A DNA stretch of 64,000 bases, taken from CCMP332 sp040218795 (GTDB lineage Bacteria > Bacteroidota > Bacteroidia > Cytophagales > CCMP332). The notes beneath the pieces are model-generated. The model saw nothing but the letters and a program-made list of their open reading frames with translations, was not told the DNA's origin and made no database searches. This document shows positions 52,799 through 62,387 of the stretch, piece by piece. Numbering within the stretch: position 1 is the first letter of the stretch; the number at the start of each line of letters is the position of its first letter. The stretch spans positions 248,001-312,000 of the forward strand of contig JAVJQT010000002.1 of assembly GCA_040218795.1 (NCBI GenBank), written 5' to 3'. Both the position numbers and the translations under genes were made by a program.

Positions 52799-54143
52799 AA
52801 ATTTCCGGTTAAATGTAATCATTAGAGTATTGGTGCTTGCAGCTTCTATTGCAGGTCTTATATTTCTAATTCTCGATACCCAGTATTACGCAACCATGGT
52901 CGGATTGGGAATATTCATAATTATTTGGTTGGGTGCAATCATAAATTATGTAGAGAAAACCAATAGAGACATAGCCCAATTCCTTAATTCAATCAAATTT
53001 GACGATTTTTCCTACACGTTTACAGAAAAAAACATAGGGGGTTCTTTTGACCGGCTTAATAAGGAATTTAACTCGGTCATTAGCAAATTCAGGGAGATTC
53101 GTGCAGAAAAGGAGGCTCAGTTTCACTATTTAAAAACAGTAGTTCAGCATGTGGGAATCGGTTTGATTTCCTTTCGTGCCAATGGAGAGATACAATTGAT
53201 CAATTCAGCTGCAAAAAAGTTACTCAATGTAATTCCGCTTCGCAGCATAGAAGATCTTTCAAAATTCAATGAAGAACTGGCGCGAAGAGTGGAAATTTTG
53301 GGAAATGGCGAAAAAGATCTGATAAAAATCCAAAATAGAAATACAGAATTGCAACTTTCCATTGCCGCGACTGTCTTTAAGCTCAGAAAAGAAGAATTTA
53401 AACTGGTTTCAATTCAAAATATTCAAACCGAGCTCGAAGAAAAGGAAATGGAAGCCTGGCAAAATTTAATCAGGGTCCTGACACATGAAATAATGAATTC
53501 CGTAACTCCAATCTCATCACTTGCCTCAACGGTTGACGATGCCATTGTTGGGCATATTACGGATAATCCTAAACCATTGGAAGTAAATAAAGAAGACCTC
53601 GAGGATATGCATATGGCAATACAGACCATAAAAAGACGCAGTGAAAGTTTGATCAAATTTGTAAGTGATTTTAGAAATATGACAAGAATACCTTTTCCAT
53701 CTAAAACACTATTTCACGTAAAAGATTTGATGGAACACATACATCATTTGATGAAACCCGATATCCAAAAAGCTGATGTTAATTTTGAGATGGAAATTGA
53801 ACCGGACAATATGTCCTTAAATGCAGACAGGGACCAAATCGAGCAGGTAATCATAAATTTATTAAAAAATGCAATTCAGGCATTCGGAGAACAAAAAGAG
53901 AAAAATCTCTACCTCCGCGCATGGATGGATGCTTTGTCGAAAATTCACATAACGGTAGAAGACAATGGCCCGGGTATAGAAAAGGAAACATTGGAAAGAA
54001 TTTTCATTCCTTTTTTTACAACAAAAAAATCAGGTTCTGGAATTGGTTTAAGTCTGTCAAAACAGATTATGAGACAGCATAAGGGCAGTATCAATGTGGA
54101 TTCCATAAAAGGAGAACGGACAAGATTTACCTTGAGATTTTAA
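52788..54143 (+). CDS. Sensor histidine kinase, partner of the NtrC-type regulator
   Basis: A 451-residue kinase with two membrane helices (about residues 8-26 and 29-50) and almost no periplasmic loop, a PAS-like region (about 100-210), phospho-acceptor His233 in RVLTHEIMNSVTPI, then N, G1 and G2 boxes (NLLKNAIQAF, DNGPGIEKE, GSGIGLSLSKQI). The missing outer loop suggests sensing in the membrane or cytoplasm. Overlap with the regulator gene supports pairing. Confidence 0.92.
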   Translation: MGFKNFRLNVIIRVLVLAASIAGLIFLILDTQYYATMVGLGIFIIIWLGAIINYVEKTNRDIAQFLNSIKFDDFSYTFTEKNIGGSFDRLNKEFNSVISKFREIRAEKEAQFHYLKTVVQHVGIGLISFRANGEIQLINSAAKKLLNVIPLRSIEDLSKFNEELARRVEILGNGEKDLIKIQNRNTELQLSIAATVFKLRKEEFKLVSIQNIQTELEEKEMEAWQNLIRVLTHEIMNSVTPISSLASTVDDAIVGHITDNPKPLEVNKEDLEDMHMAIQTIKRRSESLIKFVSDFRNMTRIPFPSKTLFHVKDLMEHIHHLMKPDIQKADVNFEMEIEPDNMSLNADRDQIEQVIINLLKNAIQAFGEQKEKNLYLRAWMDALSKIHITVEDNGPGIEKETLERIFIPFFTTKKSGSGIGLSLSKQIMRQHKGSINVDSIKGERTRFTLRF

Positions 54144-54210
54144 TTATTAAAGAAAAATATAGATAGAATTAGATTTTTTAATGAATTTAGCATCAATAAG
54201 TTTTTGAAAT

Positions 54211-54456
54211 ATGGCAGAAATATCAGAAATCAAGAAAAAGGTAAACGACATTCTAATTAATTCAATCGGAATAGAAGAATCGGAGATTACTGAAGAGGCA
54301 AATTTAATTAAGGACCTTGGTATTGATTCTCTGGATTATGCAGAGCTTGTTATGGAATTCGAACAGAATTTCGACATCAAAATCCCCGATACAGACGCGG
54401 AGCAATTGGCAACCGTAGGGCAGATCTACTCTTATATCGAGAAAAACTCAAATTAA
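54211..54456 (+). CDS. Acyl carrier protein
   Basis: An 81-residue acyl carrier protein with phosphopantetheine site Ser40 in LGIDSLDYAEL and acidic helices. It stands alone, away from fabD/fabF, between a two-component system and a TonB receptor, so it may be a second ACP rather than the main fatty acid carrier. fabG lies 3.7 kb downstream on the other strand. Confidence 0.92.
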   Translation: MAEISEIKKKVNDILINSIGIEESEITEEANLIKDLGIDSLDYAELVMEFEQNFDIKIPDTDAEQLATVGQIYSYIEKNSN

Positions 54457-54471
54457 TTTTTTTAAAGATGG

Positions 54472-54489
54472 CAACCTTTGGAGAGGTTG
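54472..54489. other. Hairpin between the ACP gene and the TonB receptor gene
   Basis: CAACCT-TTGGAG-AGGTTG forms a six-base stem. No T-run follows, so it is not a normal terminator; it could be a leader structure of the receptor mRNA or a weak end for the ACP transcript. Confidence 0.3.
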
Positions 54490-54530
54490 TTAGTCTATAG
54501 CTTAAGAAGGTCAAATTAAACTTATCAATC

Positions 54531-56921
54531 ATGCCGATAAAAGTCATGATCGCTATAATTGCGATTTTTTTATGCTCAAATTATACCATTGCACAGGAAA
54601 AATTTACCATTTCGGGTTATGTCAGGGATCAGGCCAATGGAGAGGAATTGATCGGTGCAACTATTTTGGTAAAGGAGCTTGGTTTGGGTACCGTTTCAAA
54701 CCCATATGGATTTTATTCTTTAACGCTACCCCGGGGTGAATATATTCTCGAATTCAATTTTATCGGATATGATAAGATTGACAAGTCGATAGTTTTATAT
54801 CATAATATTGAAATGAACCTCGAACTGCCTGCTTCAAACATAATCACCGATGAGGTCATTATTGAGGGCACAAAAGAAGATCTTAATGTGACCGATGTGT
54901 CAATGAGTAAGGTCGAAATGAACATAGATCAGGTCAAGAAATTACCGGCACTTTTTGGTGAAGTAGATATTATCAAAACAGTTCAAATGATGCCGGGAGT
55001 GGTTTCAGCAGGAGAAGGAACTTCGAGTTATTTTGTCAGAGGAGGAAGTTCAGATCAAAATCTTATCCTGATTGACGAAGCACCAATTTATGACCCCTCG
55101 CATATGTTTGGTTTGTTTTCGGTATTTAATGCAGATGTAATTAAAAGTTCCGATTTATATAAAGGAGGTATTCCGGTTGAATACGGCGGGCGATTATCTT
55201 CAATATTGGACATACGAAGTATAGACGGAAATAATCGCGAAATGGGAGTAAATGGCGGAGTGGGTTTACTCGCAAGTAGGATTATGATTGAAGCGCCAAT
55301 TCAAAAAGAAAAAAGCTCTTTTCTTATTGCCGGACGTCGCTCATATGCCGATCTATTTTTAAAGCTTTCGAACAATAAAGACCTCAGGGATGATCAGGTG
55401 TATTTTTACGATATCAATGCCAAGGTTAATTTCAGGGCGAATAATAACAACCGGTTTTTTATTAGTGTTTACAATGGAAGAGATGCACTAAAGTTTGGAA
55501 ATGATTTTGGATTTGACTGGGGAAACAGAACTGCTACAATCCGTTGGAATCACCTTTATAACAAAAGGCTCTTTTCAAATACCTCCTTGATCGGAAGCAT
55601 TTTTGATTACGGTTTGGAATCAAATGGCGATGCCCTGGGATTGGAGTGGACTTCAAATATTTCAGAGCTCAGTTTAAAAAATGATTTCAATTATTTCCTC
55701 AATACCAATAATACGATTGATTTTGGTTATCAAGTAAGCTGGAAAAGATTTTCTCCGGGAAAAATTGTTCCCGAAGATGAAACCTCCATTTTTAATAAAG
55801 TCGAATTGGAAAGAATGTATGCCCTGGATCATGCTTTCTATGCAGGCAATGAACAGCGTATCTCTTCGAGAATTTCAATGTCCTATGGAATAAGGTTATC
55901 CATTTTTCAAAATATGGGCAAAACCAGAATCTATGAATATGCCGATCAGTCAGATAACATAAGCAGCAGGCAGGATAATATTTTGGATACAATAGATTAT
56001 GATCATTGGGAAAACATCGTGACTTATATCAACCCTGAACCAAGGTTTTCTATTCGTTATCTTCTCAATGAATCAAATTCCATAAAGGGCTCTTACAACC
56101 GGATGGTGCAAAATGCGCACATCATTTCTTCAGGGACCGTTCCATTGCCATTTAATACCTGGAATCCTAGCTCACCATATTTAAAACCACAAATAGCTGA
56201 CCAGATTGCTTTGGGATATTTTAAAAATATCAATTCCAATATGTACGAATTGTCAGGTGAAATTTTTTATAAGAACATTCAAAACGTGACCGACTTTGCT
56301 GATAATGCAGAAATATTCTTCAATTTCCATTTGGCGAATGAGTTTCGTCAAGGAAATTCCGAGGCTTATGGTTTGGAATTATTTGCAAGAAAAAACAAAG
56401 GTAAACTAACCGGATTTGCCAGTTATACCTTGTCAAAGGCCACAAGAACAATAGAAGGGGTCAACAATGGAAAAACCTTCAATGCCAATTACGACCGGCG
56501 ACACAATTTCAACATTATTGCCACTTATGCATTAAAAGAACGCATAGACATTGGTGCAAACTTTACATATTCCTCCGGAAGGCCAATTTCAATACCCAGT
56601 GGTAAATACGAATATTTAAATTATACTGTTCAGCAATATACGGCTCGCAACGCTTATAAACTGCCTGCTTATCACAGGCTGGATTTATCACTTACTCTCA
56701 ATGGGAAAAAATATAATAAGAAAGGCGAGGCTCGTAAAATGACGGACGCCTGGGTGTTTTCGATATATAATGTCTACAACAGGCAAAACGCCTTTACAAT
56801 TTATACCGAAACAAAAACAGATGAAGACGGCAATGTGCTTGGAGATGGCCGCGAACTCGTAGCTAAAAAAGTATCCCTTTTTGGCATTTTACCATCAGTC
56901 ACTTACAATTTCAGATTTTAA
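54531..56921 (+). CDS. TonB-dependent outer-membrane receptor with CarboxypepD_reg-like domain
   Basis: A 796-residue receptor: signal peptide (residues 1-22, ending YTIAQ), CarboxypepD_reg-like domain (about 24-110; ISGYVRDQANGEELIGATILV), plug (about 130-230; LPALFGEVDIIKTVQMMPGVVSAGEGTSSYFVRGG) and a 22-strand-type barrel ending in VTYNFRF. It is shorter than SusC and resembles the group paired with DUF4249 lipoproteins. It imports an unknown ligand with TonB energy. The DUF4249 gene starts five bases after its stop. Confidence 0.92.
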   Translation: MPIKVMIAIIAIFLCSNYTIAQEKFTISGYVRDQANGEELIGATILVKELGLGTVSNPYGFYSLTLPRGEYILEFNFIGYDKIDKSIVLYHNIEMNLELPASNIITDEVIIEGTKEDLNVTDVSMSKVEMNIDQVKKLPALFGEVDIIKTVQMMPGVVSAGEGTSSYFVRGGSSDQNLILIDEAPIYDPSHMFGLFSVFNADVIKSSDLYKGGIPVEYGGRLSSILDIRSIDGNNREMGVNGGVGLLASRIMIEAPIQKEKSSFLIAGRRSYADLFLKLSNNKDLRDDQVYFYDINAKVNFRANNNNRFFISVYNGRDALKFGNDFGFDWGNRTATIRWNHLYNKRLFSNTSLIGSIFDYGLESNGDALGLEWTSNISELSLKNDFNYFLNTNNTIDFGYQVSWKRFSPGKIVPEDETSIFNKVELERMYALDHAFYAGNEQRISSRISMSYGIRLSIFQNMGKTRIYEYADQSDNISSRQDNILDTIDYDHWENIVTYINPEPRFSIRYLLNESNSIKGSYNRMVQNAHIISSGTVPLPFNTWNPSSPYLKPQIADQIALGYFKNINSNMYELSGEIFYKNIQNVTDFADNAEIFFNFHLANEFRQGNSEAYGLELFARKNKGKLTGFASYTLSKATRTIEGVNNGKTFNANYDRRHNFNIIATYALKERIDIGANFTYSSGRPISIPSGKYEYLNYTVQQYTARNAYKLPAYHRLDLSLTLNGKKYNKKGEARKMTDAWVFSIYNVYNRQNAFTIYTETKTDEDGNVLGDGRELVAKKVSLFGILPSVTYNFRF

Positions 56922-56925
56922 TACC

Positions 56926-57783
56926 ATGAAAAAGCAATTAATAATTTTAACAATAATTTCTGCTCTCTTTCTATCTGGCTGTGAGGAAGAAATTCAATTG
57001 GATGTGGATCAAACCGAAGAGCAATTAGTAATAGACGGTTTATTAACAGACTCCTTAAAGTATCACGAAATAAGATTAAGCACAAGCAATGGTCTCTACG
57101 ACAAAAATGGCTTCCCCGCAGTGGATAATGCAAGTGTATCTGTGACAGAAAAATCAAATGAGGGAATTGAACGGATAATAAATTACGATTTAACCGAGAA
57201 ACCAGGGCTTTACCGTTCTCAAATAGAATTTAAAGGAACAATTGGCAACGCTTATGAATTGAGAATAGATTGGAAAGGAGTGACCTATACCGCTGAAGAT
57301 ATACTACTGCCGGTTACAAAAATTGATAGTCTTGTGGCTGAACCTGTGGAAGATGACTTCGAACCATGGGACGATTTAATCGATTCACTGGGAACAGAAA
57401 CAGGACCTTTTTATTATATCAAGTTTTACGCCATTGAGCCCGGTGATAGAGTTGATTTTTATAACTGGCGTTTTTATAGAAATGGTGTTTTTAAAAATAA
57501 TGAGGGTAGAGATGTATACTATGCTTCGGATGAAATAGTTAGAGAGGAAATAAATGGCATATATATAACCGGGGTGTATACAAGTGGCGATACGGTATAC
57601 ATGGAACAATACAGTATTTCACGAATAGGATATCTCTATTATTTTGATCTTGAAACAGTTCTCAATTCCGACGGAGGAATGTTCAGCTCTGCACCGGCAA
57701 ATCCGAGGAATAATTTAAGCAATGGGGCTCTAGGCTTTTGGCAGGTTTCGAGTGTGGAGACAATTAAATATGTTTTGGAATGA
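56926..57783 (+). CDS. DUF4249 family lipoprotein
   Basis: A 285-residue lipoprotein from the ATG at 56926, which gives a clean lipoprotein signal (MKKQLIILTIISALFLSGC, Cys19); a TTG 45 bases earlier lies inside the receptor gene. The sequence EEEIQLDVDQTEEQLVIDGLLTD followed by beta-rich domains fits DUF4249. Such proteins accompany TonB receptors and may act as a surface lid or binding partner, comparable to SusD by position only. Confidence 0.88.
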   Translation: MKKQLIILTIISALFLSGCEEEIQLDVDQTEEQLVIDGLLTDSLKYHEIRLSTSNGLYDKNGFPAVDNASVSVTEKSNEGIERIINYDLTEKPGLYRSQIEFKGTIGNAYELRIDWKGVTYTAEDILLPVTKIDSLVAEPVEDDFEPWDDLIDSLGTETGPFYYIKFYAIEPGDRVDFYNWRFYRNGVFKNNEGRDVYYASDEIVREEINGIYITGVYTSGDTVYMEQYSISRIGYLYYFDLETVLNSDGGMFSSAPANPRNNLSNGALGFWQVSSVETIKYVLE

Positions 57784-58152
57784 TTAAGTGATTGATGAAT
57801 TAAGTTTTGATTTAATTGCTTTTTAAGGAGGTCACAACTATCCTACGAAGAATTTTGATCACTCTGTTAATCTAAAGTGAAATCCTTTTTGCTTTCTGTA
57901 TATTTTGATTCTCTTACCTGAGCCCCAATTGATGTACCGGATCTCAAATTTGTTTTGAAAGCACAAAGTTTTGTTTTGAGTTTAACTCATCACAGAAGCA
58001 AATTGTCGCCAATGCGAAATCATAGGATTTTCCCCGTATAATATTTTCAGCCAAAATTTGATTTTAAGTAAATAAATCAAATTAACTTTTTTAAAGGTTG
58101 GATAATGCGTGAATGTCAGAAATTAATTATTTAACTCTATAATTACTTAATT
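57784..58152. other. Intergenic region of 369 bases without a gene
   Basis: No credible coding frame is seen. The only structure is an AT-rich hairpin, AATTTGATTT (58055-58064) with AAATCAAATT (58074-58083), followed by a short T-rich stretch, which may be a weak terminator between the convergent DUF4249 and fabG genes. The rest shows nothing recognisable. Confidence 0.5.
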
Positions 58153-58899
58153 CTAAGTAAGCATTCCGCCGTCTACTTGTAGTACTTGTCCTGAAATATA
58201 AGAACTCATGTCTGAGGCAAGAAACACACAGGCATTCGCCACATCATCAGGTGTTCCTCCGCGTTTTAAAGGGATAGCATTTTTCCATTCATCCACCATT
58301 TTTTGATCCAATGCTTCGGTCATTTCGGTTTCGATAAATCCGGGAGCAACTGCATTGCAACGAATTCCTCTGGAACCCAATTCCAGAGCTACAGATTTTG
58401 TAAATCCAATGATTCCCGCTTTTGAAGCAGCATAATTGGCTTGTCCTGCATTTCCTTTGATGCCTACCACTGAGGTAATATTTATGATAGAGCCTCCACG
58501 TTGTTTCATCAACTGACGTGTAGCTGCTTTAACGGTGTTAAAACAAGATTTTAGGTTAACCAGCATTACATCATCCCACATCTCTTCATTCATACGCATA
58601 AGAAGGTTGTCTTTTGTGATGCCTGCATTATTGACAAGCACATCAAGCGATCCGAATTCCTCAATGACAGAATTGATTAATTCTTCAGCCGCTGCAAAAT
58701 CAGCAGCATCGGATTTATAACCTTTGGCTTTAATACCATGTTTGGATAGGGCAACTTCAAGTTCTTTAGCTTTTTCTTCAGAGGAGCGATAGGTAAAAGC
58801 CACATTGGCACCTGCTTCAGCCATGGCCATGGCAATTCCACTTCCTATTCCTCTCGATGCACCGGTTACGAGCGCGGTTTTATTGTCTAGTAGTTTCAT
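58153..58899 (-). CDS. fabG: 3-oxoacyl-[acyl-carrier-protein] reductase
   Basis: A 248-residue short-chain dehydrogenase with cofactor motif TGASRGIGSG (12-21), NNAG (90-93) and the catalytic set Asn115, Ser143, Tyr156 and Lys160 in NYAASKAG. AVAPGFIETEMTEAL and SGQVLQVDGGM are typical of FabG. It reduces 3-oxoacyl-ACP with NADPH in fatty acid elongation. It is a single gene here; an ACP gene lies nearby. Confidence 0.93.
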   Translation of the reverse strand: MKLLDNKTALVTGASRGIGSGIAMAMAEAGANVAFTYRSSEEKAKELEVALSKHGIKAKGYKSDAADFAAAEELINSVIEEFGSLDVLVNNAGITKDNLLMRMNEEMWDDVMLVNLKSCFNTVKAATRQLMKQRGGSIINITSVVGIKGNAGQANYAASKAGIIGFTKSVALELGSRGIRCNAVAPGFIETEMTEALDQKMVDEWKNAIPLKRGGTPDDVANACVFLASDMSSYISGQVLQVDGGMLT

Positions 58900-59026
58900 T
58901 TGGATTCAAAGTTTGGGCTAATTTATAAAAAACATTAGATAGCATTGGATTTGATTATTTGGAAAAAATCAATTCAAAAATGAATTTCATAATTGAAAAT
59001 ACAATTCTTAATTATTAATTGATTCT

Positions 59027-59034
59027 TACCTTTG
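59027..59034 (+). promoter_or_regulatory. Possible -7 element before lpd
   Basis: TACCTTTG fits TAnnTTTG and is 36 bases before the lpd ATG. No TTTG is at the expected distance upstream. Confidence 0.4.
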
Positions 59035-59069
59035 CCGCTCATAATTGATTTTTAAAACGCATCAAAGAT

Positions 59070-60464
59070 ATGGCTAGTAAATACGATCTTATTGTTCTGG
59101 GTAGTGGTCCCGGTGGATATGTAGCTGCAATCAGGGCTTCTCAGCTGGGAATGAAAGTGGCAATTGTTGAAAAAGAAAGTCTGGGCGGAATATGTCTGAA
59201 CTGGGGATGTATCCCAACCAAAGCGCTTCTGAAAAGTGCAAATGTTTTTGAATACATACAGCATTCCGAGGATTATGGCATCAAAGTGGGGTCTTCAAAA
59301 GTGGATTTCAAAGGAATGGTAACAAGAAGCCGTGGTGTTGCGGATGGGATGAGCAAAGGTGTTCAGTTTCTCATGAAGAAAAATAAGATCGATGTGATCA
59401 TGGGTTTTGGTAAACTGCTCAAAGGCAAAAAGATCGAAGTCACTGATGATAAAAAGAAGAAAACAAGCTACGAAGCAAAAAATATTATCATCGCCACAGG
59501 GGGCAGAGCTAAGGAATTGCCTAAGCTTAAAATCGACGGTAAAAAAGTAATAGAATACAGAAAAGCCATGTCAATGGACACCCAACCAAAATCTATGGTA
59601 GTGGTAGGTTCCGGAGCCATTGGTGTCGAATTTGCCTATTTCTATAATTCAATCGGTACTAAAGTAACTGTCGTCGAATATTTGGACAGAATTGTTCCCA
59701 ATGAAGATGAGGAAGTTTCTAAGCAGTTGGAACGCACTTATAAAAAAGCGGGCATGGACATAATGACTTCGGCTGAAGTAACAGGCGTTGATACCAAAGG
59801 AAAAGGCTGTAAAGTCGATGTGAAAACAAAAAAAGGTAATCAAACCATTGAATGCGATGTAGTTCTTTCTGCGGTTGGAGTTGCTACAAACCTGGAAGGC
59901 ATAGGCCTGGAGGATGTTGGAATAAAACATGAAAAAGGACATATCACTGTTGATGATTATTACAAAACAAGTGTAGATGGATACTTTGCAATAGGTGACA
60001 TTGTAAAAGGTCCGGCACTAGCTCATGTAGCTTCTGCAGAAGGCATCACCTGTGTTGAAAAAATTGCAGGTCACAGTCCGGAACCAATAGATTATAATAA
60101 CATACCGGGATGCACCTATTGCAGTCCTGAAATTGCTTCTGTAGGCTATACTGAAAAATCAGCCAAAGAAGCCGGATATGAAATTAAGGTAGGTAAATTT
60201 CCTTTTTCTGCATCAGGGAAAGCGAGTGCAGCCGGTGCTAAAGACGGTTTTGTGAAAGTGATTTACGATGCGAAATACGGTGAGTGGTTGGGAGCGCATA
60301 TGATAGGTGCCAATGTGACGGAAATGATCGCTGAAGTTGTTGCTGCTAGAAAATTGGAGACGACAGGCCATGAGATTTTAAAAACGATTCACCCACATCC
60401 TACTATGTCTGAAGCGGTTATGGAAGCTACCGCTGCTGCCTATGATGAGGTTATCCATTTGTAG
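59070..60464 (+). CDS. lpd: Dihydrolipoyl dehydrogenase (E3)
   Basis: A 464-residue flavoprotein disulfide reductase. FAD motif GSGPGGYVAA (11-20), redox Cys42 and Cys47 in GGICLNWGCIPTK, NAD motif VVGSGAIGVEFAYF, and the active-site His-Glu pair in TIHPHPTMSEAVMEA. It reoxidises lipoamide in 2-oxoacid dehydrogenase complexes or the glycine cleavage system. None of the E1/E2 genes are adjacent. Confidence 0.95.
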   Translation: MASKYDLIVLGSGPGGYVAAIRASQLGMKVAIVEKESLGGICLNWGCIPTKALLKSANVFEYIQHSEDYGIKVGSSKVDFKGMVTRSRGVADGMSKGVQFLMKKNKIDVIMGFGKLLKGKKIEVTDDKKKKTSYEAKNIIIATGGRAKELPKLKIDGKKVIEYRKAMSMDTQPKSMVVVGSGAIGVEFAYFYNSIGTKVTVVEYLDRIVPNEDEEVSKQLERTYKKAGMDIMTSAEVTGVDTKGKGCKVDVKTKKGNQTIECDVVLSAVGVATNLEGIGLEDVGIKHEKGHITVDDYYKTSVDGYFAIGDIVKGPALAHVASAEGITCVEKIAGHSPEPIDYNNIPGCTYCSPEIASVGYTEKSAKEAGYEIKVGKFPFSASGKASAAGAKDGFVKVIYDAKYGEWLGAHMIGANVTEMIAEVVAARKLETTGHEILKTIHPHPTMSEAVMEATAAAYDEVIHL

Positions 60465-60479
60465 AATTTAAGAATAATT

Positions 60480-60518
60480 AATTAAGAATGGAGAAGTCTC
60501 ATTTCTTCATTCTTAATT
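60480..60518. terminator. Bidirectional terminator between lpd and the convergent small gene
   Basis: AATTAAGAATG-g-AGAA (60480-60495) pairs with TTCT-t-CATTCTTAATT (60503-60518), leaving one mismatch and a short loop. It lies between two convergent genes and has A/T-rich flanks on both sides. Confidence 0.65.
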
Positions 60519-60520
60519 GA

Positions 60521-60952
60521 TTAAATCTCCTTCCCTTCCTTTTTCAGTTTCTTTTTGACTTTGTTCAATTGTTTTTCGCCAATGTAATCCTCAATTTGTC
60601 TTTCGAGATTAATGAATAATCCTTTTTTAACCCGGTGATAAGAGACTAAAATGATATTGGACATGGTGTGTGCTTCACTGATTCCCCTTTCCTCAAAGAA
60701 AAAATACAAGTCAGAATCACCGTCGTTTAAACCCCAATGACTGCGGATATAGGCCCCCACACTGAGATTATAAGCATGCGCTAAATCATCTTCTTTATGA
60801 CGGATAAAATTATACTGATCTGTTTTCGTTAAGTGTTCATCGAGTGCAATCATGCATTCTTTGAGATTTTTTGGTACTTTACCGGTGCTTTGCGCACTTA
60901 AATTTGAAAATTGGACGACAATCAGGAAAAGGAATACTAAATACTTTTTCAT
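60521..60952 (-). CDS. Small secreted protein, DUF6794-like
   Basis: A 143-residue protein with signal peptide (residues 1-20, ending NLSAQ). VPKNLKECMIALDEHLTKTDQYNFIRHKEDDLAHAYNLSVGAYIRSHWGL resembles the DUF6794 pattern (conserved PKxLEE, LD, W/N, IR-xxGL). The end is very Lys-rich (KVKKKLKKEGKEI). Likely periplasmic; function unknown. Confidence 0.7.
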   Translation of the reverse strand: MKKYLVFLFLIVVQFSNLSAQSTGKVPKNLKECMIALDEHLTKTDQYNFIRHKEDDLAHAYNLSVGAYIRSHWGLNDGDSDLYFFFEERGISEAHTMSNIILVSYHRVKKGLFINLERQIEDYIGEKQLNKVKKKLKKEGKEI

Positions 60953-61105
60953 CGTTTGAATTTGAATACCATTTTTACTAACAAGAAGGGTGCCACAATA
61001 GCTTAATAAGAATTGTAGATTTAAAGTTTCAATTCATTCAAAATTGCACTATAAATATATCGATTTTAATAAATATTTGATAATTACAATTAATTAGTGG
61101 CCTCT

Positions 61106-62293
61106 ATGATGAGAATGGATCTCTATAGAAACAAATCCAATATCAAAGTATTAATACTTGTAATTGCACTAATCATAGGCGCTACATCATTGATTTACAC
61201 CAACTTTTTGGTAACCAAATTAGAAGAAAGAGAAAAGAAAATCATTGATCTCTATGCAAAAGCCTTGGAATATGTTGCCAATGCCGACCTGGATGAAAAC
61301 ATAAATTTTATAACATCTGAAATTGTCGAAGTAAATAATTCAATACCAGTAATACTTACCGATGAAAATGGAATACCTAGCAGTTCAGCAAATTCCAGAA
61401 ATATCATATTTCCAAAAAATGCCTCCGAAGAAAGGAAAATAGAAATCCTTAAAAAGGAAATAGAGATAATGAAGGAAGAAAAAGAACCCATTCCTGTTGA
61501 AGCCTATGGCGTAACTCAGTTTATCTATTATAGAAATTCAAACCTGATATTTCAATTAAAATGGTATCCATATGTTCAGCTTACAATAATTGGAATATTT
61601 GGCGCTTTAGCCTACCTGGTATTTTCAGTAACAAGAAGAAATGAACAAAATCGTGTCTGGGTTGGAATGGCTAAGGAAACTGCACATCAATTAGGAACGC
61701 CACTGTCCTCACTCATGGCCTGGCTGGAATACTTTAGGTCAAATGAACATATAAAAAATGATCCTGCATTAAATGAGATTGAAAAGGACATTCAAAGATT
61801 GGAAATGATTACCATGCGTTTTTCAAGTATAGGTTCAGTTCCAAAATTGGATCCATACGATATGGAAGAGGTCGTCAACAATGTAGTTGACTATTTGAAA
61901 ATACGCCTAAGTTCAAAGGTATCTTTTGAAGTAAAAAGCGATTTACCCCAGGGCACGAAAGTAAAACTCAATTATTCTCTTTTTCATTGGGTCATTGAGA
62001 ATATTTGCAAAAATGCAGTTGACGCAATGGAAGGTTCAGGAGGCTTGACACTTCACATGGCAATTTCGTCAAATAATCAAGTATTTCTTGACATTTCTGA
62101 TACAGGAAAAGGAATACCAAAAAGTGATATAAAAGAAATTTTCAGACCGGGTTACACCACTAAAAAACGCGGATGGGGTTTAGGACTAACATTAGCGCAT
62201 AGAATCATAGAGGAGTATCATAATGGTAGAATATTCATAAAAAATTCAGAGATAAATAAAGGCACTACTTTCCGAATTATTTTGAGTCTGTAA
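61106..62293 (+). CDS. Orphan sensor histidine kinase
   Basis: A 395-residue kinase (ATG at 61106; a GTG nine bases earlier is possible). It has two membrane helices (about residues 13-33 and 155-178) around a 120-residue periplasmic part. Phospho-acceptor His194 is in MAKETAHQLGTPLSSLMAW, then NICKNAVDAM, DTGKGIPKSDIKEIF and GWGLGLTLAHRI. The AHQLGTPLSSL H-box is a type common in Bacteroidota orphan kinases. No response regulator is next to it; atpD follows from its own promoter. Confidence 0.9.
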   Translation: MMRMDLYRNKSNIKVLILVIALIIGATSLIYTNFLVTKLEEREKKIIDLYAKALEYVANADLDENINFITSEIVEVNNSIPVILTDENGIPSSSANSRNIIFPKNASEERKIEILKKEIEIMKEEKEPIPVEAYGVTQFIYYRNSNLIFQLKWYPYVQLTIIGIFGALAYLVFSVTRRNEQNRVWVGMAKETAHQLGTPLSSLMAWLEYFRSNEHIKNDPALNEIEKDIQRLEMITMRFSSIGSVPKLDPYDMEEVVNNVVDYLKIRLSSKVSFEVKSDLPQGTKVKLNYSLFHWVIENICKNAVDAMEGSGGLTLHMAISSNNQVFLDISDTGKGIPKSDIKEIFRPGYTTKKRGWGLGLTLAHRIIEEYHNGRIFIKNSEINKGTTFRIILSL

Positions 62294-62318
62294 AAAGCTT
62301 TTTTGAATCGTTTTTACC

Positions 62319-62349
62319 TTTGGATTATTGAATATAAAACTTAGTTTTG
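62319..62349 (+). promoter_or_regulatory. Bacteroidota-type promoter of atpD-atpC
   Basis: TTTG (62319-62322), a 19-base spacer and TAGTTTTG (62342-62349) match the consensus exactly. The atpD ATG is 39 bases after it. A second -7-like TACCTTTG (62315-62322) overlaps the TTTG and may be a minor start. Confidence 0.75.
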
Positions 62350-62387
62350 CACTCTAATTTTATAACACGTCCTAATACCACGATCTA

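Noticed and set aside
57784..58152. Possible decayed gene in the 369-base gap
   Set aside because: Stops occur in all frames and no stretch resembles a known protein.
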